DNA of 62,091 nt, from assembly GCA_947624685.1 (NCBI GenBank), contig CANQLJ010000007.1, positions 1 to 62,091 of the forward strand, given 5' to 3'. The position numbers and the translations under genes are program-made. The stretch comes from Candidatus Gastranaerophilales bacterium. GTDB lineage: Bacteria; Cyanobacteriota; Vampirovibrionia; Gastranaerophilales; Gastranaerophilaceae. Shown here piece after piece: positions 9,007-17,866 of the stretch. Positions within the stretch are counted from its first letter, which is position 1. Each line of letters starts with the position of its first letter. The notes beneath the pieces are model-generated. The model was not told the DNA's origin. It ran no database searches and saw only the letters and a list, made by a program, of their open reading frames with translations.

Positions 9007-9602
9007 TGAAACAAAATAAAATTAACGGTTTTGAACTTGGTTTTGGACTTGAAAAGGGCGAAGTTTTAGCTTTTAAAACAGACACTGTTTGGGGCTTTGG
9101 AGCAGACCCTGATGATATAGCCGCAATTAAAAAAATATATGAAATAAAAAAAAGAGATGAAAAAAAACCGCTCATTTTAATGAGCCATGATTTTAAATAT
9201 TTAGAAAAATATATTGAATATATCCCAAATTACGCTTACGGTTTGATTGAAAAATATCTGCCGGGGGGGTTAACTTTGATTTTTCAAAAATCAAAACTTG
9301 TAAATAGCTATATAACACCTTATTCGACTGTCGGGGTGAGAGTACCTAATAGCATTGATTTTTTTGAAATATCAAAAAATATCCAAACGCACACTCTTGC
9401 AACAACTTCATGTAATATATCAACAGAGCCTCCCGTGAGAAATTATCAAGAAGCCATGGAAAAATTTAAAGACGTTGCAACGATTATAAAACCCATCGAT
9501 GAGGGTGGGGGTGGGGATAATATAAACAACTTGCCCTCGACTGTGATATTGTGCGAAAATGAGAATTATAAGGTTTTAAGACAAGGAGCGATAGAGTTAT
9601 GA
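9006..9602 (+). CDS. tsaC: L-threonylcarbamoyladenylate synthase (YrdC/Sua5 domain)
   Basis: Makes threonylcarbamoyl-AMP from threonine, bicarbonate and ATP, the first step of t6A modification at position 37 of ANN-decoding tRNAs. The 198-residue protein is a single YrdC domain: KTDTVWGFGAD near residue 26, KKRDEKKPLILM near 52, PGGLTLIF near 87, VGVRVPN near 112 and ATTSCNISTEPP near 132 are the usual substrate-binding motifs. There is no Sua5 C-terminal domain. A glycine run (DEGGGGDN) near residue 166 is an odd small insertion. The start overlaps murJ by one base and the stop overlaps the next gene by four (ATGA). mtaB, which further modifies t6A, lies 41 kb away in this window. Confidence 0.92.
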   Translation: MKQNKINGFELGFGLEKGEVLAFKTDTVWGFGADPDDIAAIKKIYEIKKRDEKKPLILMSHDFKYLEKYIEYIPNYAYGLIEKYLPGGLTLIFQKSKLVNSYITPYSTVGVRVPNSIDFFEISKNIQTHTLATTSCNISTEPPVRNYQEAMEKFKDVATIIKPIDEGGGGDNINNLPSTVILCENENYKVLRQGAIEL

Positions 9603-9919
9603 TAAATTTAAGAATTGCGAAAAAAAGTTTAGTTATTCTCGGGCTTTTGGCGTTTTCTTTTGTTGGCGCAGGTGTTGAAGCAAGGGAAGAAGTGCCTCTT
9701 TTTATTGATAGCCCCGTGAGTATTGAATATATTGAAAATGACAACAATAACATAAACTATAATTCGCTTGATAAAAGAAAAGAAAATGCTCTTAAACAAG
9801 CGCAAGAAAACCAAAACCCCTCAAAAAGAGTGAAGCTTGATACTCGGGAAATTAACCACGATAGAGCATTAAATTTTACTACAAGACAAAATAATGCAAC
9901 CACAGTGCCCATTTTTTAG
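9599..9919 (+). CDS. Small secreted protein at the end of the murJ operon
   Basis: A 106-residue protein I do not recognise. Residues 1-28 form a plain signal peptide (positive start, hydrophobic core LVILGLLAFSFVGAG, likely cleavage after VEA). The remainder is polar, rich in Asn, Lys, Glu and Arg, with no cysteines or folded-domain motif visible. Its ATG overlaps the tsaC stop (ATGA), so it is translationally coupled to the wall-synthesis operon and is probably a real gene exported to the periplasm or envelope. A role in wall growth would be guilt by association only. Confidence 0.65.
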   Translation: MINLRIAKKSLVILGLLAFSFVGAGVEAREEVPLFIDSPVSIEYIENDNNNINYNSLDKRKENALKQAQENQNPSKRVKLDTREINHDRALNFTTRQNNATTVPIF

Positions 9920-9941
9920 TATTCTATAGTATTTTTTAGTA

Positions 9942-9969
9942 TTGTCATAAAAAATTGACGAGTTACAAT
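9942..9969 (+). promoter_or_regulatory. Promoter TTGTCA-N16-TACAAT before the radical SAM gene
   Basis: TTGTCA (9942-9947) and TACAAT (9964-9969) are separated by 16 bases. The -10 box ends 6 bases before ATG 9976, so the predicted first transcribed base is the start codon. Upstream (9911-9941) the word TTTAGTATT recurs. Confidence 0.55.
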
Positions 9970-9975
9970 GAAGTT

Positions 9976-10611
9976 ATGGTAGAAAATTGCAACAATTTTT
10001 TATATTTTTTGGATGATAAGCCATATATAAATATGACAAACGCATGCACAAGCGCATGTGTTTTTTGTCTTCGTTATCAAAAAGATGACGTTCAAGGGGC
10101 GAACCTTTGGCTCAAACAAGATGATGCAACGGCTTTGGGTGTTATTAAACAATTGGAAGCCAACAAAGACAAACTCAATAAACAAAATGAAATTGTCTTT
10201 TGCGGATACGGCGAACCCTTAATTAAACTTAATGAAGTAATTGAAATATCAAAATATATTAAAAAAAATTATCCGAATCTAAAAATCAGAATCAACACAA
10301 ACGGTCATGCCAACGCCATTTGGGGCGAAAATATCGTTTTAAAATTAAAAGGTCTGATTGATTCAATTTCAATCAGCCTCAATGCGCAAGATGAAACAAC
10401 ATATAACAATATCTCAAACCCCAAAATCAAAAACGCTTATGAAGAAGTTAAGCGCTTTATAAGAGCTTGCGTTGAAGAAAAAATCGACACAACGGCAAGC
10501 GTTGTAAAAGATGTTCCAAACCACCCGATTGACGTTGAAAGATGCGAAGTTATCGCAAAATCTCTGGGCGCAAAATTTCGAGCTCGAGACTTTATTCCAA
10601 ACGGCTACTAA
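9976..10611 (+). CDS. Radical SAM protein, TatD-associated type
   Basis: A 211-residue radical SAM protein. NACTSACVFCLRY (about residues 22-34) carries the CxxxCxxC motif that holds the 4Fe-4S cluster and SAM; GYGEPL is the conserved SAM-contacting segment, and RINTNGHAN is a family-typical strand. The compact size and motif context match the family annotated as TatD-family-associated radical SAM, whose reaction is not established. An upstream TTG at 9955 is in frame, but it lies inside the promoter described for 9942-9969, so I prefer ATG 9976. No Shine-Dalgarno sequence precedes it. It stands apart from the murJ operon and 48 bases before the acetyl-CoA synthetase gene. Confidence 0.8.
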   Translation: MVENCNNFLYFLDDKPYINMTNACTSACVFCLRYQKDDVQGANLWLKQDDATALGVIKQLEANKDKLNKQNEIVFCGYGEPLIKLNEVIEISKYIKKNYPNLKIRINTNGHANAIWGENIVLKLKGLIDSISISLNAQDETTYNNISNPKIKNAYEEVKRFIRACVEEKIDTTASVVKDVPNHPIDVERCEVIAKSLGAKFRARDFIPNGY

Positions 10612-10659
10612 AAAAAATAAAAACAGGAAATAAAAGCAAAAAGAGGAAAGGATAAAATT

Positions 10660-12822
10660 ATGCTAAGTAAAATTATGAAACCAAAATCAATAGCTGTAAT
10701 TGGCGCAAGCACAAAGCCGAAAACTATTGGTTCGGAATTAATGCAAAGATTAAGAGATTATAAATTTAACGGAAAAATTTACCCGGTCAACCCAAAAGGC
10801 GGAATTATCGAAGGTTTTCAAGCTTATACATCAATTGAAGAAGTGCCGGGCGAAGTTGATTTAGCGGTAATTGTCGTTAACGCTAAATTTGTCTTAGACA
10901 CAATCGACCAATGCCACAAAAAAGGTATCAAAGGCTTGTGCATAATAACGGCAGGCTTTAAAGAAACCGGAGCTCAGGGCGCTGAAATGGAAAAAGAACT
11001 TTTAGCAAAAGTTAAAGAATATGGAATGCGTTGTGTTGGCCCGAATTGCCTCGGCGTATTAAATACACATCCTGACGTTACAATGGACGCTACATTTGCC
11101 GAATCCTTACCCGCTAGAGGCGACATCGGTTTTGTTTCTCAATCGGGAGCATTAGGTGGCGGTATTTTAAATATCTTAAAAGACTTAAATGTCGGCTTTG
11201 CTCAATTTATTTCAATCGGCAACCAAGCGGATATTAACGCAGAAACCGCTTTAGAATATTGGGAAAATGAAGATGATGTTAAACAAATTCTTCTTTATAT
11301 GGAATCAATCCAAAACCCCGCTAACTTTAGAAAATTAGCTACAAGAATTTCAAAGAAAAAACCGATTGTTGCCCTAAAAGCCGGAAGAAGTGCAGCAGGA
11401 GCTTCCGCGGCTTCTTCTCATACAGGTTCATTAGCAGGAGCAGATAAAGCGGCAAATGCACTTTTGGCTCAATCGGGCGTAATTAGAGAATATTCACTGA
11501 AAAATCTTTTTGCAACGGCAAAAGTCTTTTCAAATTGCCCGATACCAAAGGGTGACAGAGTTGCAATCATTACAAACTCAGGCGGCCCGGGGATTATGGC
11601 AACGGATGCCATTTGCGAATATGGTATGCAAATCGCTAAAATCACTGATACTACAAAAGAAAAATTAAGAAGCTTCCTGCCTTCCGCAGCATCCGTTAAA
11701 AACCCGATAGATATGATAGCTTCCGCTCCCATCGAACACTATCAACAAACTCTTGAAACGGTAATTGCCGATGAAAATGTTGATATGATTATGGTAATTT
11801 ATTTGCCGTTCTTGGGATTAAAAGACATTGATGTTGCTCGTGCGGTTATGGAAATTAAGGCTAAAAACCCATCCAAACCGGTTATCGGCGTATTTATGAC
11901 AACATCATCGTTCTTTAGCGAATTATCAAATATGCAAGTTAATATGCCGTTCTTTATGTATGCGGAAGAAGCAGCAGAAGGCTTGCACAGATTAAATCAA
12001 CAAAGATTATGGCAAAATCGCCCCGAAGGCAAAATCCCCTGCTATGACGTTAATAAATCAAGAGCTCAAGAAATCATCGCTCAATCATTAGAAGACGGCA
12101 GAGCTCAATTAACGACAAGAGAATCAATTGATGTATTGGATGCTTACGGTATTAGAGTTTGCAAATCCGGCTTTGCCACAAACCTTGATGAAGCGGTTAA
12201 TATCGCGAACAACATCGGCTATCCCGTTGTTATGAAAATGACATCCAAAACAACATCTCATAAAACCGATGTCGGCGGTGTTCGAGTAAACATCCAAAGT
12301 GCACAACAACTGAAAGACGAATATAACGATTTAATTCAAAAATTGACCGACAAAGGTTTAATCGACGGTCTTGAAGGTGTCATCATTCAAGAAATGGTCA
12401 AAGGAAGCCGTGAAATGGTAGCCGGTATTGCAACAGACCCGCAATATGGCCCGATGATGATGTTTGGCTTGGGCGGTGTATTTATCGAAGTTATGAAAGA
12501 TGTAACTTTTAGAATTGCACCTCTAACCGACATTGACGCAATGGAAATGATTAAATCCGTTAAAGCATATAAATTGCTTGAAGGCGCAAGAGGCACAACA
12601 CCCGCTCAAATGGAACAAATTCAAGAAACATTATTGAGACTGTCTCAATTAGTTACTGATTTTCCGTTTATCGACGAATTAGACATTAATCCTTTATTAA
12701 TTTCGGAAAAAGACGGTGTAGGAATTGCCGTTGACGGACGTATCAAGGTAAGAGCCGAAGAAGCTATGCAATCGCTTGGCTTAAAATGCACTTGCGGATC
12801 TTGCAGCGGATGCTGCCATTAA
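10660..12822 (+). CDS. Acetate-CoA ligase (ADP-forming), fused alpha-beta subunits
   Basis: Converts acetyl-CoA, ADP and phosphate to acetate, CoA and ATP, giving substrate-level phosphorylation in fermenters. The 720-residue protein starts with a CoA-binding Rossmann domain (SIAVIGAS near residue 10), then the succinyl-CoA-ligase-like domains with the phospho-accepting His in SSHTGSLAG (near 253), and ends with an ATP-grasp domain (KMTSKTTSHKTDVGGV, then GVIIQEMV and LDINPLL). Alpha and beta parts are separate in some archaea and fused here. An odd C-terminal tail, CTCGSCSGCCH, adds five cysteines and a His within the last twelve residues and could bind metal. A good ribosome site (GAGGAAAGG) precedes the ATG, and a strong terminator follows. 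Confidence 0.92.
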   Translation: MLSKIMKPKSIAVIGASTKPKTIGSELMQRLRDYKFNGKIYPVNPKGGIIEGFQAYTSIEEVPGEVDLAVIVVNAKFVLDTIDQCHKKGIKGLCIITAGFKETGAQGAEMEKELLAKVKEYGMRCVGPNCLGVLNTHPDVTMDATFAESLPARGDIGFVSQSGALGGGILNILKDLNVGFAQFISIGNQADINAETALEYWENEDDVKQILLYMESIQNPANFRKLATRISKKKPIVALKAGRSAAGASAASSHTGSLAGADKAANALLAQSGVIREYSLKNLFATAKVFSNCPIPKGDRVAIITNSGGPGIMATDAICEYGMQIAKITDTTKEKLRSFLPSAASVKNPIDMIASAPIEHYQQTLETVIADENVDMIMVIYLPFLGLKDIDVARAVMEIKAKNPSKPVIGVFMTTSSFFSELSNMQVNMPFFMYAEEAAEGLHRLNQQRLWQNRPEGKIPCYDVNKSRAQEIIAQSLEDGRAQLTTRESIDVLDAYGIRVCKSGFATNLDEAVNIANNIGYPVVMKMTSKTTSHKTDVGGVRVNIQSAQQLKDEYNDLIQKLTDKGLIDGLEGVIIQEMVKGSREMVAGIATDPQYGPMMMFGLGGVFIEVMKDVTFRIAPLTDIDAMEMIKSVKAYKLLEGARGTTPAQMEQIQETLLRLSQLVTDFPFIDELDINPLLISEKDGVGIAVDGRIKVRAEEAMQSLGLKCTCGSCSGCCH

Positions 12823-12840
12823 TATTAAAAAATAAATTAA

Positions 12841-12880
12841 AATACCCTCGAACAACAAAATTATTCGAGGGTATTTTTTG
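12841..12880 (+). terminator. Rho-independent terminator after acetate-CoA ligase
   Basis: AATACCCTCGAA (12841-12852) pairs perfectly with TTCGAGGGTATT (12864-12875) around an 11-base loop and is followed by TTTTTT, a textbook intrinsic terminator. Confidence 0.92.
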
Positions 12881-12964
12881 TAATTGCGCATTTTAAAAAT
12901 ATTAAATTATAAAAAAATAATTAAGAATAATTAAAAAATAAAATTTTAGTTTTAAAATAATATT

Positions 12965-14032
12965 ATGGAATATAAAGATTATTATCAAATATTAGGCGTA
13001 AAACGAGACGCCACAAAGCAAGAAATCAAATCCCAATATCGTAAATTGGCTCGAAAATACCACCCCGACGTCAATAAATCATCTGACGCGCAAGCAAAAT
13101 TTAAAGACATAAATGAAGCCTATGAAGTCTTAGGAGACGACGAAAAAAGAAAAAGATACGATATGCTCGGTTCAAACTGGAATCAAGGAGCGGATTTTAC
13201 TCCTCCCCCGGGGTTTGAAGGGTTTAATTTTTCTAATTTTTCAAGCGGTACAGGTTCTCAAGGCGGATTTTCGGATTTCTTTTCGGCAATATTCGGTGAC
13301 ATTTTAAACCAGCAAATGAATACGGGCGCAAGACAAAGAAGTTATCAAAGCTATTCAAATTTTGGCGATTTTCAAGAAGCATTTAATCAAAGAAACGCCA
13401 AAAGAACAAGACAAGCCTATGAACAACAAAACACAACGGCGCAAAGAGAAAAAGAAAACCTCGATATTATCCAAAATATCACTCTGACGCTCGATGATAT
13501 AATTAATTGCCCCAAAAAAACTATCACAATCACGGCTTATCAAACCTGCTCCCACTGCCATGGCTCAAAACAAGGCTTCTGCACAAATTGCGCCGGAACG
13601 GGAATTGAAAAAATCACAAAAAATATAACCTTTAAGGTTCCAAAATCAACCAAAGCCAACCAAAAAATAAGACTCAAAGGTGAAGGTAAAAAAGATGCCT
13701 TTGGAAATACGGGGGATGTCTATCTAATCGTTAAAATTCAAGATAAGGATTATGAAATAGAGGGGAATAATCTGATAAAAGACGTTGAGCTTCTGCCTTA
13801 TGAAGCGGTTTTAGGATGCGAAAAACAAATTGATACATTATCGGGCAAAATCAAAGTCAAATTCCCCAAAAATATGACAACAGGCAAAAAACTCCGCCTC
13901 AAGGGTCTTGGGTTAAGTCCTTCAAAAGATGTTAAAGGGGACTTGGAATTAAGAGTTAAAATAACTTTAAAAGACAATTTAAGCCCCGAAGCAATAAAAT
14001 TATACGAAGAATTAAAAAAAATTAATTCATAA
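12965..14032 (+). CDS. J-domain co-chaperone with a shortened zinc-finger region
   Basis: A 355-residue DnaJ-family protein that would stimulate DnaK. The J domain (residues 3-67) has the HPD motif in KYHPDVNK. A Gly/Phe/Ser-rich region with unusual Gln/Arg-rich spacer follows (about 75-165). The central cysteine region holds only two CxxC pairs (CSHC and CTNC, about 195-210) instead of the four CxxCxGxG repeats of DnaJ, so it can form at most one zinc site. Two C-terminal substrate-binding beta domains complete it ([18 protein letters not shown], then GDLELRVKI). It is therefore between DnaJ and CbpA in type. A TAAAAT box ends 6 bases before the ATG and no Shine-Dalgarno sequence is present, suggesting a leaderless message. 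The complete DnaJ is at 27177-28319. Confidence 0.85.
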   Translation: MEYKDYYQILGVKRDATKQEIKSQYRKLARKYHPDVNKSSDAQAKFKDINEAYEVLGDDEKRKRYDMLGSNWNQGADFTPPPGFEGFNFSNFSSGTGSQGGFSDFFSAIFGDILNQQMNTGARQRSYQSYSNFGDFQEAFNQRNAKRTRQAYEQQNTTAQREKENLDIIQNITLTLDDIINCPKKTITITAYQTCSHCHGSKQGFCTNCAGTGIEKITKNITFKVPKSTKANQKIRLKGEGKKDAFGNTGDVYLIVKIQDKDYEIEGNNLIKDVELLPYEAVLGCEKQIDTLSGKIKVKFPKNMTTGKKLRLKGLGLSPSKDVKGDLELRVKITLKDNLSPEAIKLYEELKKINS

Positions 14033-14131
14033 GCTGAATATATAAAAATTCACTTTACAAAACTTTAAAAAGAAAGATTTTTTGTAAATATTTTGCGTCA
14101 AAAATGTTTTATTTAATTTAAGAGGATATTT

Positions 14132-15502
14132 ATGACGCAATATTTTGATGTCGATGGGAAAACGCCCGTTAATATAAATGTTTCAAATGATATGCGGCTC
14201 TTTGCTCAAAAAGCTAAAGAGGACATTTTGGATATGCAAAATTGCGATATTTCAATCGATAATCAGGCTAAAACCTATGGCGACATTGATATTCACGAAA
14301 TTGACTTTAATCATAATTCGTTTTTTGAACTTCGAACCTGTTCAATTTGCGATAAAGAAGAAAACACCCGCACAAATTTCACCGAAACAAGCAAATATGA
14401 TGACGGCACAATTTCAAATTATGTCATAGAAAAGACATATTTTTCAGATACTAATCAAAAAAACAAAATCTTAGAAATATCGCTAAACAAAGACGCATTT
14501 GACAGCGAAAAAAATTTTATAACATATTCATTTTATGACGATTCTTCAAGAAATTATTTGACGTTACAAGATATTGGCGTTGATGATAAAATAGACAGTC
14601 TGACTTATTTTGTCTATGGCGAAAACGGCATGATTCAAGAACACTACGTCGAAAGCACGGGAGATAATATTTTTGATAAATCTCAAAAAAATGAAAAAGG
14701 CGTGGGCTTAGATTATGACTACAGATTTGATTCTAACGGCATCATAGACACCCCCACAACCCAAGGACATATTGGTGATTGCTGGCTTTTAGCCAATCTT
14801 ATTTCAATGAGCAGCAATCAAAAAGGCCAAGAAATTTTAAAAAATTCCGTAACAAAAAACGAGGACGATAATTCCTATGATGTTTATTTTAAAGGGATTG
14901 ATAAAAATATAAACGTATCTTATGAAGAATTGAAACAAGCAAGAAACAAAAACACCTATTCAAAAGGGGACGATGACGCTTTGATTTTTGAAATTGCTTT
15001 TGATAAGGCAATAAAAATTTATAGCGAAAATAAAATTTTTGATAAAAAAGAGGACATAAACGGCGGAAATTCAAAGATATTTTCGGATTTATTTTTGGGC
15101 GATGACGTATTATATTTTAGAAACAAAGATGATTTTAATAAAGTTTTTGACGATATTGAAAATAACCCAAACGATTATTTTGCGACTTTGACTTTTAAAT
15201 ATGACGGCAAAGTCAAAAAAATCCAAGACGAAAACCAAAGAACCGTAATGCTTGTGGATGAAGAAGCTCACGCGCTTTCGCTAAAAAAAGTTCAGGGTGA
15301 TAATATCACAATGTCTAATCCCCACGACACTTCCTATGACATTGTAGTCAAAAGAGACAATTTAATTGAACTTTTAGATGATATAACTTATATTAAAAAC
15401 GATTCAAAAGAAAATTTATTATCAAAAACAAAAAGAATGTTTTCAAATTTCATAGGCGGCGTAAAAGACACATTCAAGAGCATTTTCAATTTTTTTAAAT
15501 AA
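14132..15502 (+). CDS. Calpain-like cysteine protease
   Basis: A 456-residue protein with the catalytic core of the calpain (C2) peptidase family. The oxyanion Gln and nucleophile are in TTQGHIGDCWLLAN (Cys217), the catalytic His in EEAHALSLKK (His380), and the Asn in MSNPHDTSYD (Asn396); this order and the N-P after the His match calpain. Residues 1-200 form a polar, Asp/Asn-rich region with no known domain and two close cysteine pairs (CSIC). There is no signal peptide and no EF-hand, so calcium control is not evident. The C-terminus ends in a basic/aromatic amphipathic stretch. A good AGAGGA ribosome site precedes the ATG. Bacterial calpains are scattered and poorly studied; the substrate is unknown. 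Confidence 0.82.
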   Translation: MTQYFDVDGKTPVNINVSNDMRLFAQKAKEDILDMQNCDISIDNQAKTYGDIDIHEIDFNHNSFFELRTCSICDKEENTRTNFTETSKYDDGTISNYVIEKTYFSDTNQKNKILEISLNKDAFDSEKNFITYSFYDDSSRNYLTLQDIGVDDKIDSLTYFVYGENGMIQEHYVESTGDNIFDKSQKNEKGVGLDYDYRFDSNGIIDTPTTQGHIGDCWLLANLISMSSNQKGQEILKNSVTKNEDDNSYDVYFKGIDKNINVSYEELKQARNKNTYSKGDDDALIFEIAFDKAIKIYSENKIFDKKEDINGGNSKIFSDLFLGDDVLYFRNKDDFNKVFDDIENNPNDYFATLTFKYDGKVKKIQDENQRTVMLVDEEAHALSLKKVQGDNITMSNPHDTSYDIVVKRDNLIELLDDITYIKNDSKENLLSKTKRMFSNFIGGVKDTFKSIFNFFK

Positions 15503-15627
15503 TAAATATATTTTAACATCTTTATTTTTATCATACTTTTGTCTATTATTAGATTGATAGGATAGTTGTATAATAAATTTATGATTTAGGTCAACTGTCT
15601 TAGGTATTAATTATAAAGGTGATAGAA

Positions 15628-16848
15628 ATGGAAAATAAAGAACTTCAAAAATTTTCACAAGCTCGCTTTTTAACTATTTTATTGCTTTCAGTGATAGGTA
15701 TCGGGCTTTGCGTTGAATTGGGGATGATTTTTTATAAGACTAATTTTATTTTAGACGGCAGTTTTCAAAAGAGCTTTTGCTCGGTATCCGAACTAATCGA
15801 TTGTGACGGCGTTGCCCAAACAAGCTATGCTCTGACTCTCGGCGTTCCAAATGCCATTTGGGGCTTTATTTTATATTTGATTTTTATATTTTTACTTTTT
15901 GTAGATAAAATTAAAGAAAAATTCCCGAATACAATTTTTGATGTCTTTAAAAACCCAAGAAGCTACATTGCAACCATAGGGCTTATTTCATTCATTTTAT
16001 CCATGGTTTTGGCTTTTATATCAATTAATGTGATTCATAAAATCTGCGCACTTTGTTTTTGTACATATTTTATAAATCTTTTTATTGCACTAATCGCAAG
16101 GACAAAAGGCTTCTTTTTGGACGACATTAAAAATACTGTTTTAGATTTCATCGCGGGAGCAAAAAAATATTTCATTTTGTTCTTAATTGTGCTTGTCGGT
16201 GTCGCATACGGTTTATATTACCTTGATAAAACACTTATTTTGTCGCCGAAACTAAAAGAAGAAAGTGCTTATAAGGAATTTCAACAAGCAAAAACAAATA
16301 AATATGCAGTTAAAGGAAATATCTTGGGGCATAAAAACGCAAAAGTTACGATAAACGTTTATTCCGATATGAATTGTCCTTTTTGCAGAGTCGTCAATAT
16401 AATGGTTCACAAGGCCGCAAAAGAAAGAAAAATTATCGTAAACGAAGTCAATTTGCCTCTCGATTCTTCTTGTAACAGCCATATCTTTAGGACATTAGGG
16501 GGCCATGAAAATTCTTGTTTATATTCAAAATACGCTCTTGCTGCCAAAAAACAAGGCAAAATGTGGGGTGTCATAAACACGTTTTTTGATTATCATCCTC
16601 AAGGCGACGAACAGATTATCCAAGAGCTCAAAAAAGCACACTTGGGGCTTAATTATGATAAATTAACTCAAGACGTTAATAGCGAAGAAATAACAAAAGA
16701 ACTTCTTGATGACATTGAAACAGCCCAAAAAAAAGGAATTAACGCTACTCCGTCTATGGAAATCAACGGTGTAGTCTATATTGGCGCAATGCGTTATGAT
16801 GAACTGCTGCAAAAGATTGATTTGGCAATCAAAAGAGAAGAAAAATAA
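15628..16848 (+). CDS. VKOR domain fused to a thioredoxin-like (DsbA-type) domain
   Basis: A 406-residue membrane enzyme that makes disulfide bonds in exported proteins: the VKOR part re-oxidises the attached thioredoxin-like part using quinone, replacing DsbB/DsbA. The VKOR domain (about 10-160) has four to five membrane helices, the loop cysteine pair in CSVSELIDCD and the active-site pair in ICALCFC. After another helix (about 180-200) comes a DsbA/DsbG-like thioredoxin domain with CPFC (about 253-256), a cis-Pro region NATPSMEING and further cysteines. Fusions of this kind are typical of cyanobacteria. GTG at 15619 would add three residues, but AAAGGTG sits 6-8 bases before ATG 15628, which I choose. 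A TATAAT box at 15569-15574 may be its promoter. Confidence 0.9.
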   Translation: MENKELQKFSQARFLTILLLSVIGIGLCVELGMIFYKTNFILDGSFQKSFCSVSELIDCDGVAQTSYALTLGVPNAIWGFILYLIFIFLLFVDKIKEKFPNTIFDVFKNPRSYIATIGLISFILSMVLAFISINVIHKICALCFCTYFINLFIALIARTKGFFLDDIKNTVLDFIAGAKKYFILFLIVLVGVAYGLYYLDKTLILSPKLKEESAYKEFQQAKTNKYAVKGNILGHKNAKVTINVYSDMNCPFCRVVNIMVHKAAKERKIIVNEVNLPLDSSCNSHIFRTLGGHENSCLYSKYALAAKKQGKMWGVINTFFDYHPQGDEQIIQELKKAHLGLNYDKLTQDVNSEEITKELLDDIETAQKKGINATPSMEINGVVYIGAMRYDELLQKIDLAIKREEK

Positions 16849-16878
16849 AACGCACATAAAACACAAAATAAAGAAGTT

Positions 16879-17415
16879 ATGAAAAAGATAATACTACATG
16901 CTTGCTGCGCACCTTGCGCGAGTTATCCGATTGAAAAATTGAGATTAGATAACTATGAGCCTGTAGTATTTTTTTATAACCCGAATATCTTCCCTTACAA
17001 GGAATATAAAATCAGACGAGACGAAATTGAGCAGTATTGCCTGAAAAAAGGCGTTGAATTTTATTGTGACGATTATGAGATTAAAAAATTTTATAGTGCT
17101 ATAAAAGGTTTTGAAAACGAGCCTGAAAGAGGAAAAAGATGTTCAATTTGTCTTAAATTGAGGCTTGAAAAGGCCGCTCAATTTACACTATCAAAAAATA
17201 TCGCCGATTTTACAACGACATTAACCATATCGCCTCATAAAGATTCAAATACGATTTTTGAAGTTGCAAGAAATGTTGCAAATGACTATGGGATACATTT
17301 TTTGGAATATAATTTTAAAAAACAAGATGGCTTTAAAATTTCAAGGCAGATAGCAAAAGAAAACGCAATGTATTTTCAACAATATTGCGGATGTGCGTTT
17401 AGCATGAGGCAATAA
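16879..17415 (+). CDS. queH: Epoxyqueuosine reductase QueH
   Basis: Catalyses the last step of queuosine synthesis in tRNA, reducing epoxyqueuosine to queuosine at wobble position 34; QueH is the cobalamin-independent alternative to QueG. The 178-residue protein shows the family's cysteine layout: LHACCAPC near the N-terminus, RCSIC in the middle and YCGC near the C-terminus, which hold a 4Fe-4S cluster and an adjacent metal site. The motif TTTLTISPHKD is also conserved in the family (old name DUF208). It follows the VKOR gene after 30 bases and may share its transcript. No other queuosine gene is in the window. Confidence 0.92.
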   Translation: MKKIILHACCAPCASYPIEKLRLDNYEPVVFFYNPNIFPYKEYKIRRDEIEQYCLKKGVEFYCDDYEIKKFYSAIKGFENEPERGKRCSICLKLRLEKAAQFTLSKNIADFTTTLTISPHKDSNTIFEVARNVANDYGIHFLEYNFKKQDGFKISRQIAKENAMYFQQYCGCAFSMRQ

Positions 17416-17477
17416 AAAACAGACGTTAAGAGCTTTTTTAAGTATTTTGTAAAGAAATGTAACAAAATAACATTATA

Positions 17478-17525
17478 GCGCAATTTTATATTCTTTATAT
17501 TCTTTATATACTTTATATATATGTA
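17478..17525 (+). promoter_or_regulatory. Promoter block of candidate ncRNA 1
   Basis: GCGCAATTTT (17478-17487) and ACTTTATATATATGTA (17510-17525) recur almost unchanged before the second candidate ncRNA (50520-50558), with a further shared ACAAAAT about 12-15 bases upstream. The TTTATATATATG part can act as -10. In between, the TTCTTTATA word is repeated. Confidence 0.6.
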
Positions 17526-17526
17526 A

Positions 17527-17815
17527 GCAGTTACAAAACAGAATCGGAAAACCAAAAGGCAGCGATAGCGAAAGGTTTCCGCTCTAACAAAGCTTCAAAC
17601 ATAATACAGGCGGCCAATTCAGCCAAAGATAATTGCTCAATCGCGCGCGAATGCGGATTAGCCCGAAAGCCGCCCCGGCAAAGAAATTCGCCGTTGACAA
17701 AACGAAATTAATTAAATTAACGGCCAAAAAAAAGAATTAAATCTTCTAAAGAGATTGTAGAGAGAGGAATAGCGGATTTGGAGTTTAGCCCCCTTGTTAA
17801 TTTAAGGGGGTTTTG
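17527..17815 (+). ncRNA. Candidate structured ncRNA of about 290 nt
   Basis: The 451-base gap between queH and the next gene holds a GC-rich island in AT-rich DNA, bounded by a promoter block and an intrinsic terminator. Several hairpins can be drawn: GGAAAACC with GGTTTCC (17546-17580), GGCGGC with GCCGCC (17609-17674) enclosing CAATT/AATTG, GCCGTT with AACGGC (17690-17723), and AATCT with AGATT near 17740-17756. I compared it by eye with RNase P, tmRNA, SRP and 6S RNA motifs and see no convincing match. A 62-codon open frame (17523-17711) crosses it but has no start codon. Strand follows the promoter and terminator. Function unknown. Confidence 0.55.
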
Positions 17816-17820
17816 TATTT
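17789..17820 (+). terminator. Intrinsic terminator of candidate ncRNA 1
   Basis: CCCCCTT (17789-17795) pairs with AAGGGGG (17804-17810) over an 8-base loop, followed by TTTTGTATTTTTT. Confidence 0.85.
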
Positions 17821-17866
17821 TTTATTCATAAAAAAAGCAAAAATCTTTTCAAAGCTTGTAAATGCC

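Noticed and set aside
17523..17711. A 62-codon open frame through the ncRNA candidate
   Set aside because: No ATG, GTG or TTG start in the frame, no ribosome site, and the region is better explained by hairpins plus promoter and terminator.
17640..17720. Minus-strand GGCGAATTTCTTTGCCGGGGC looked like a second cobalamin riboswitch
   Set aside because: Only a short block matches; P3 and the B12 box are missing, and it would face into queH antisense.
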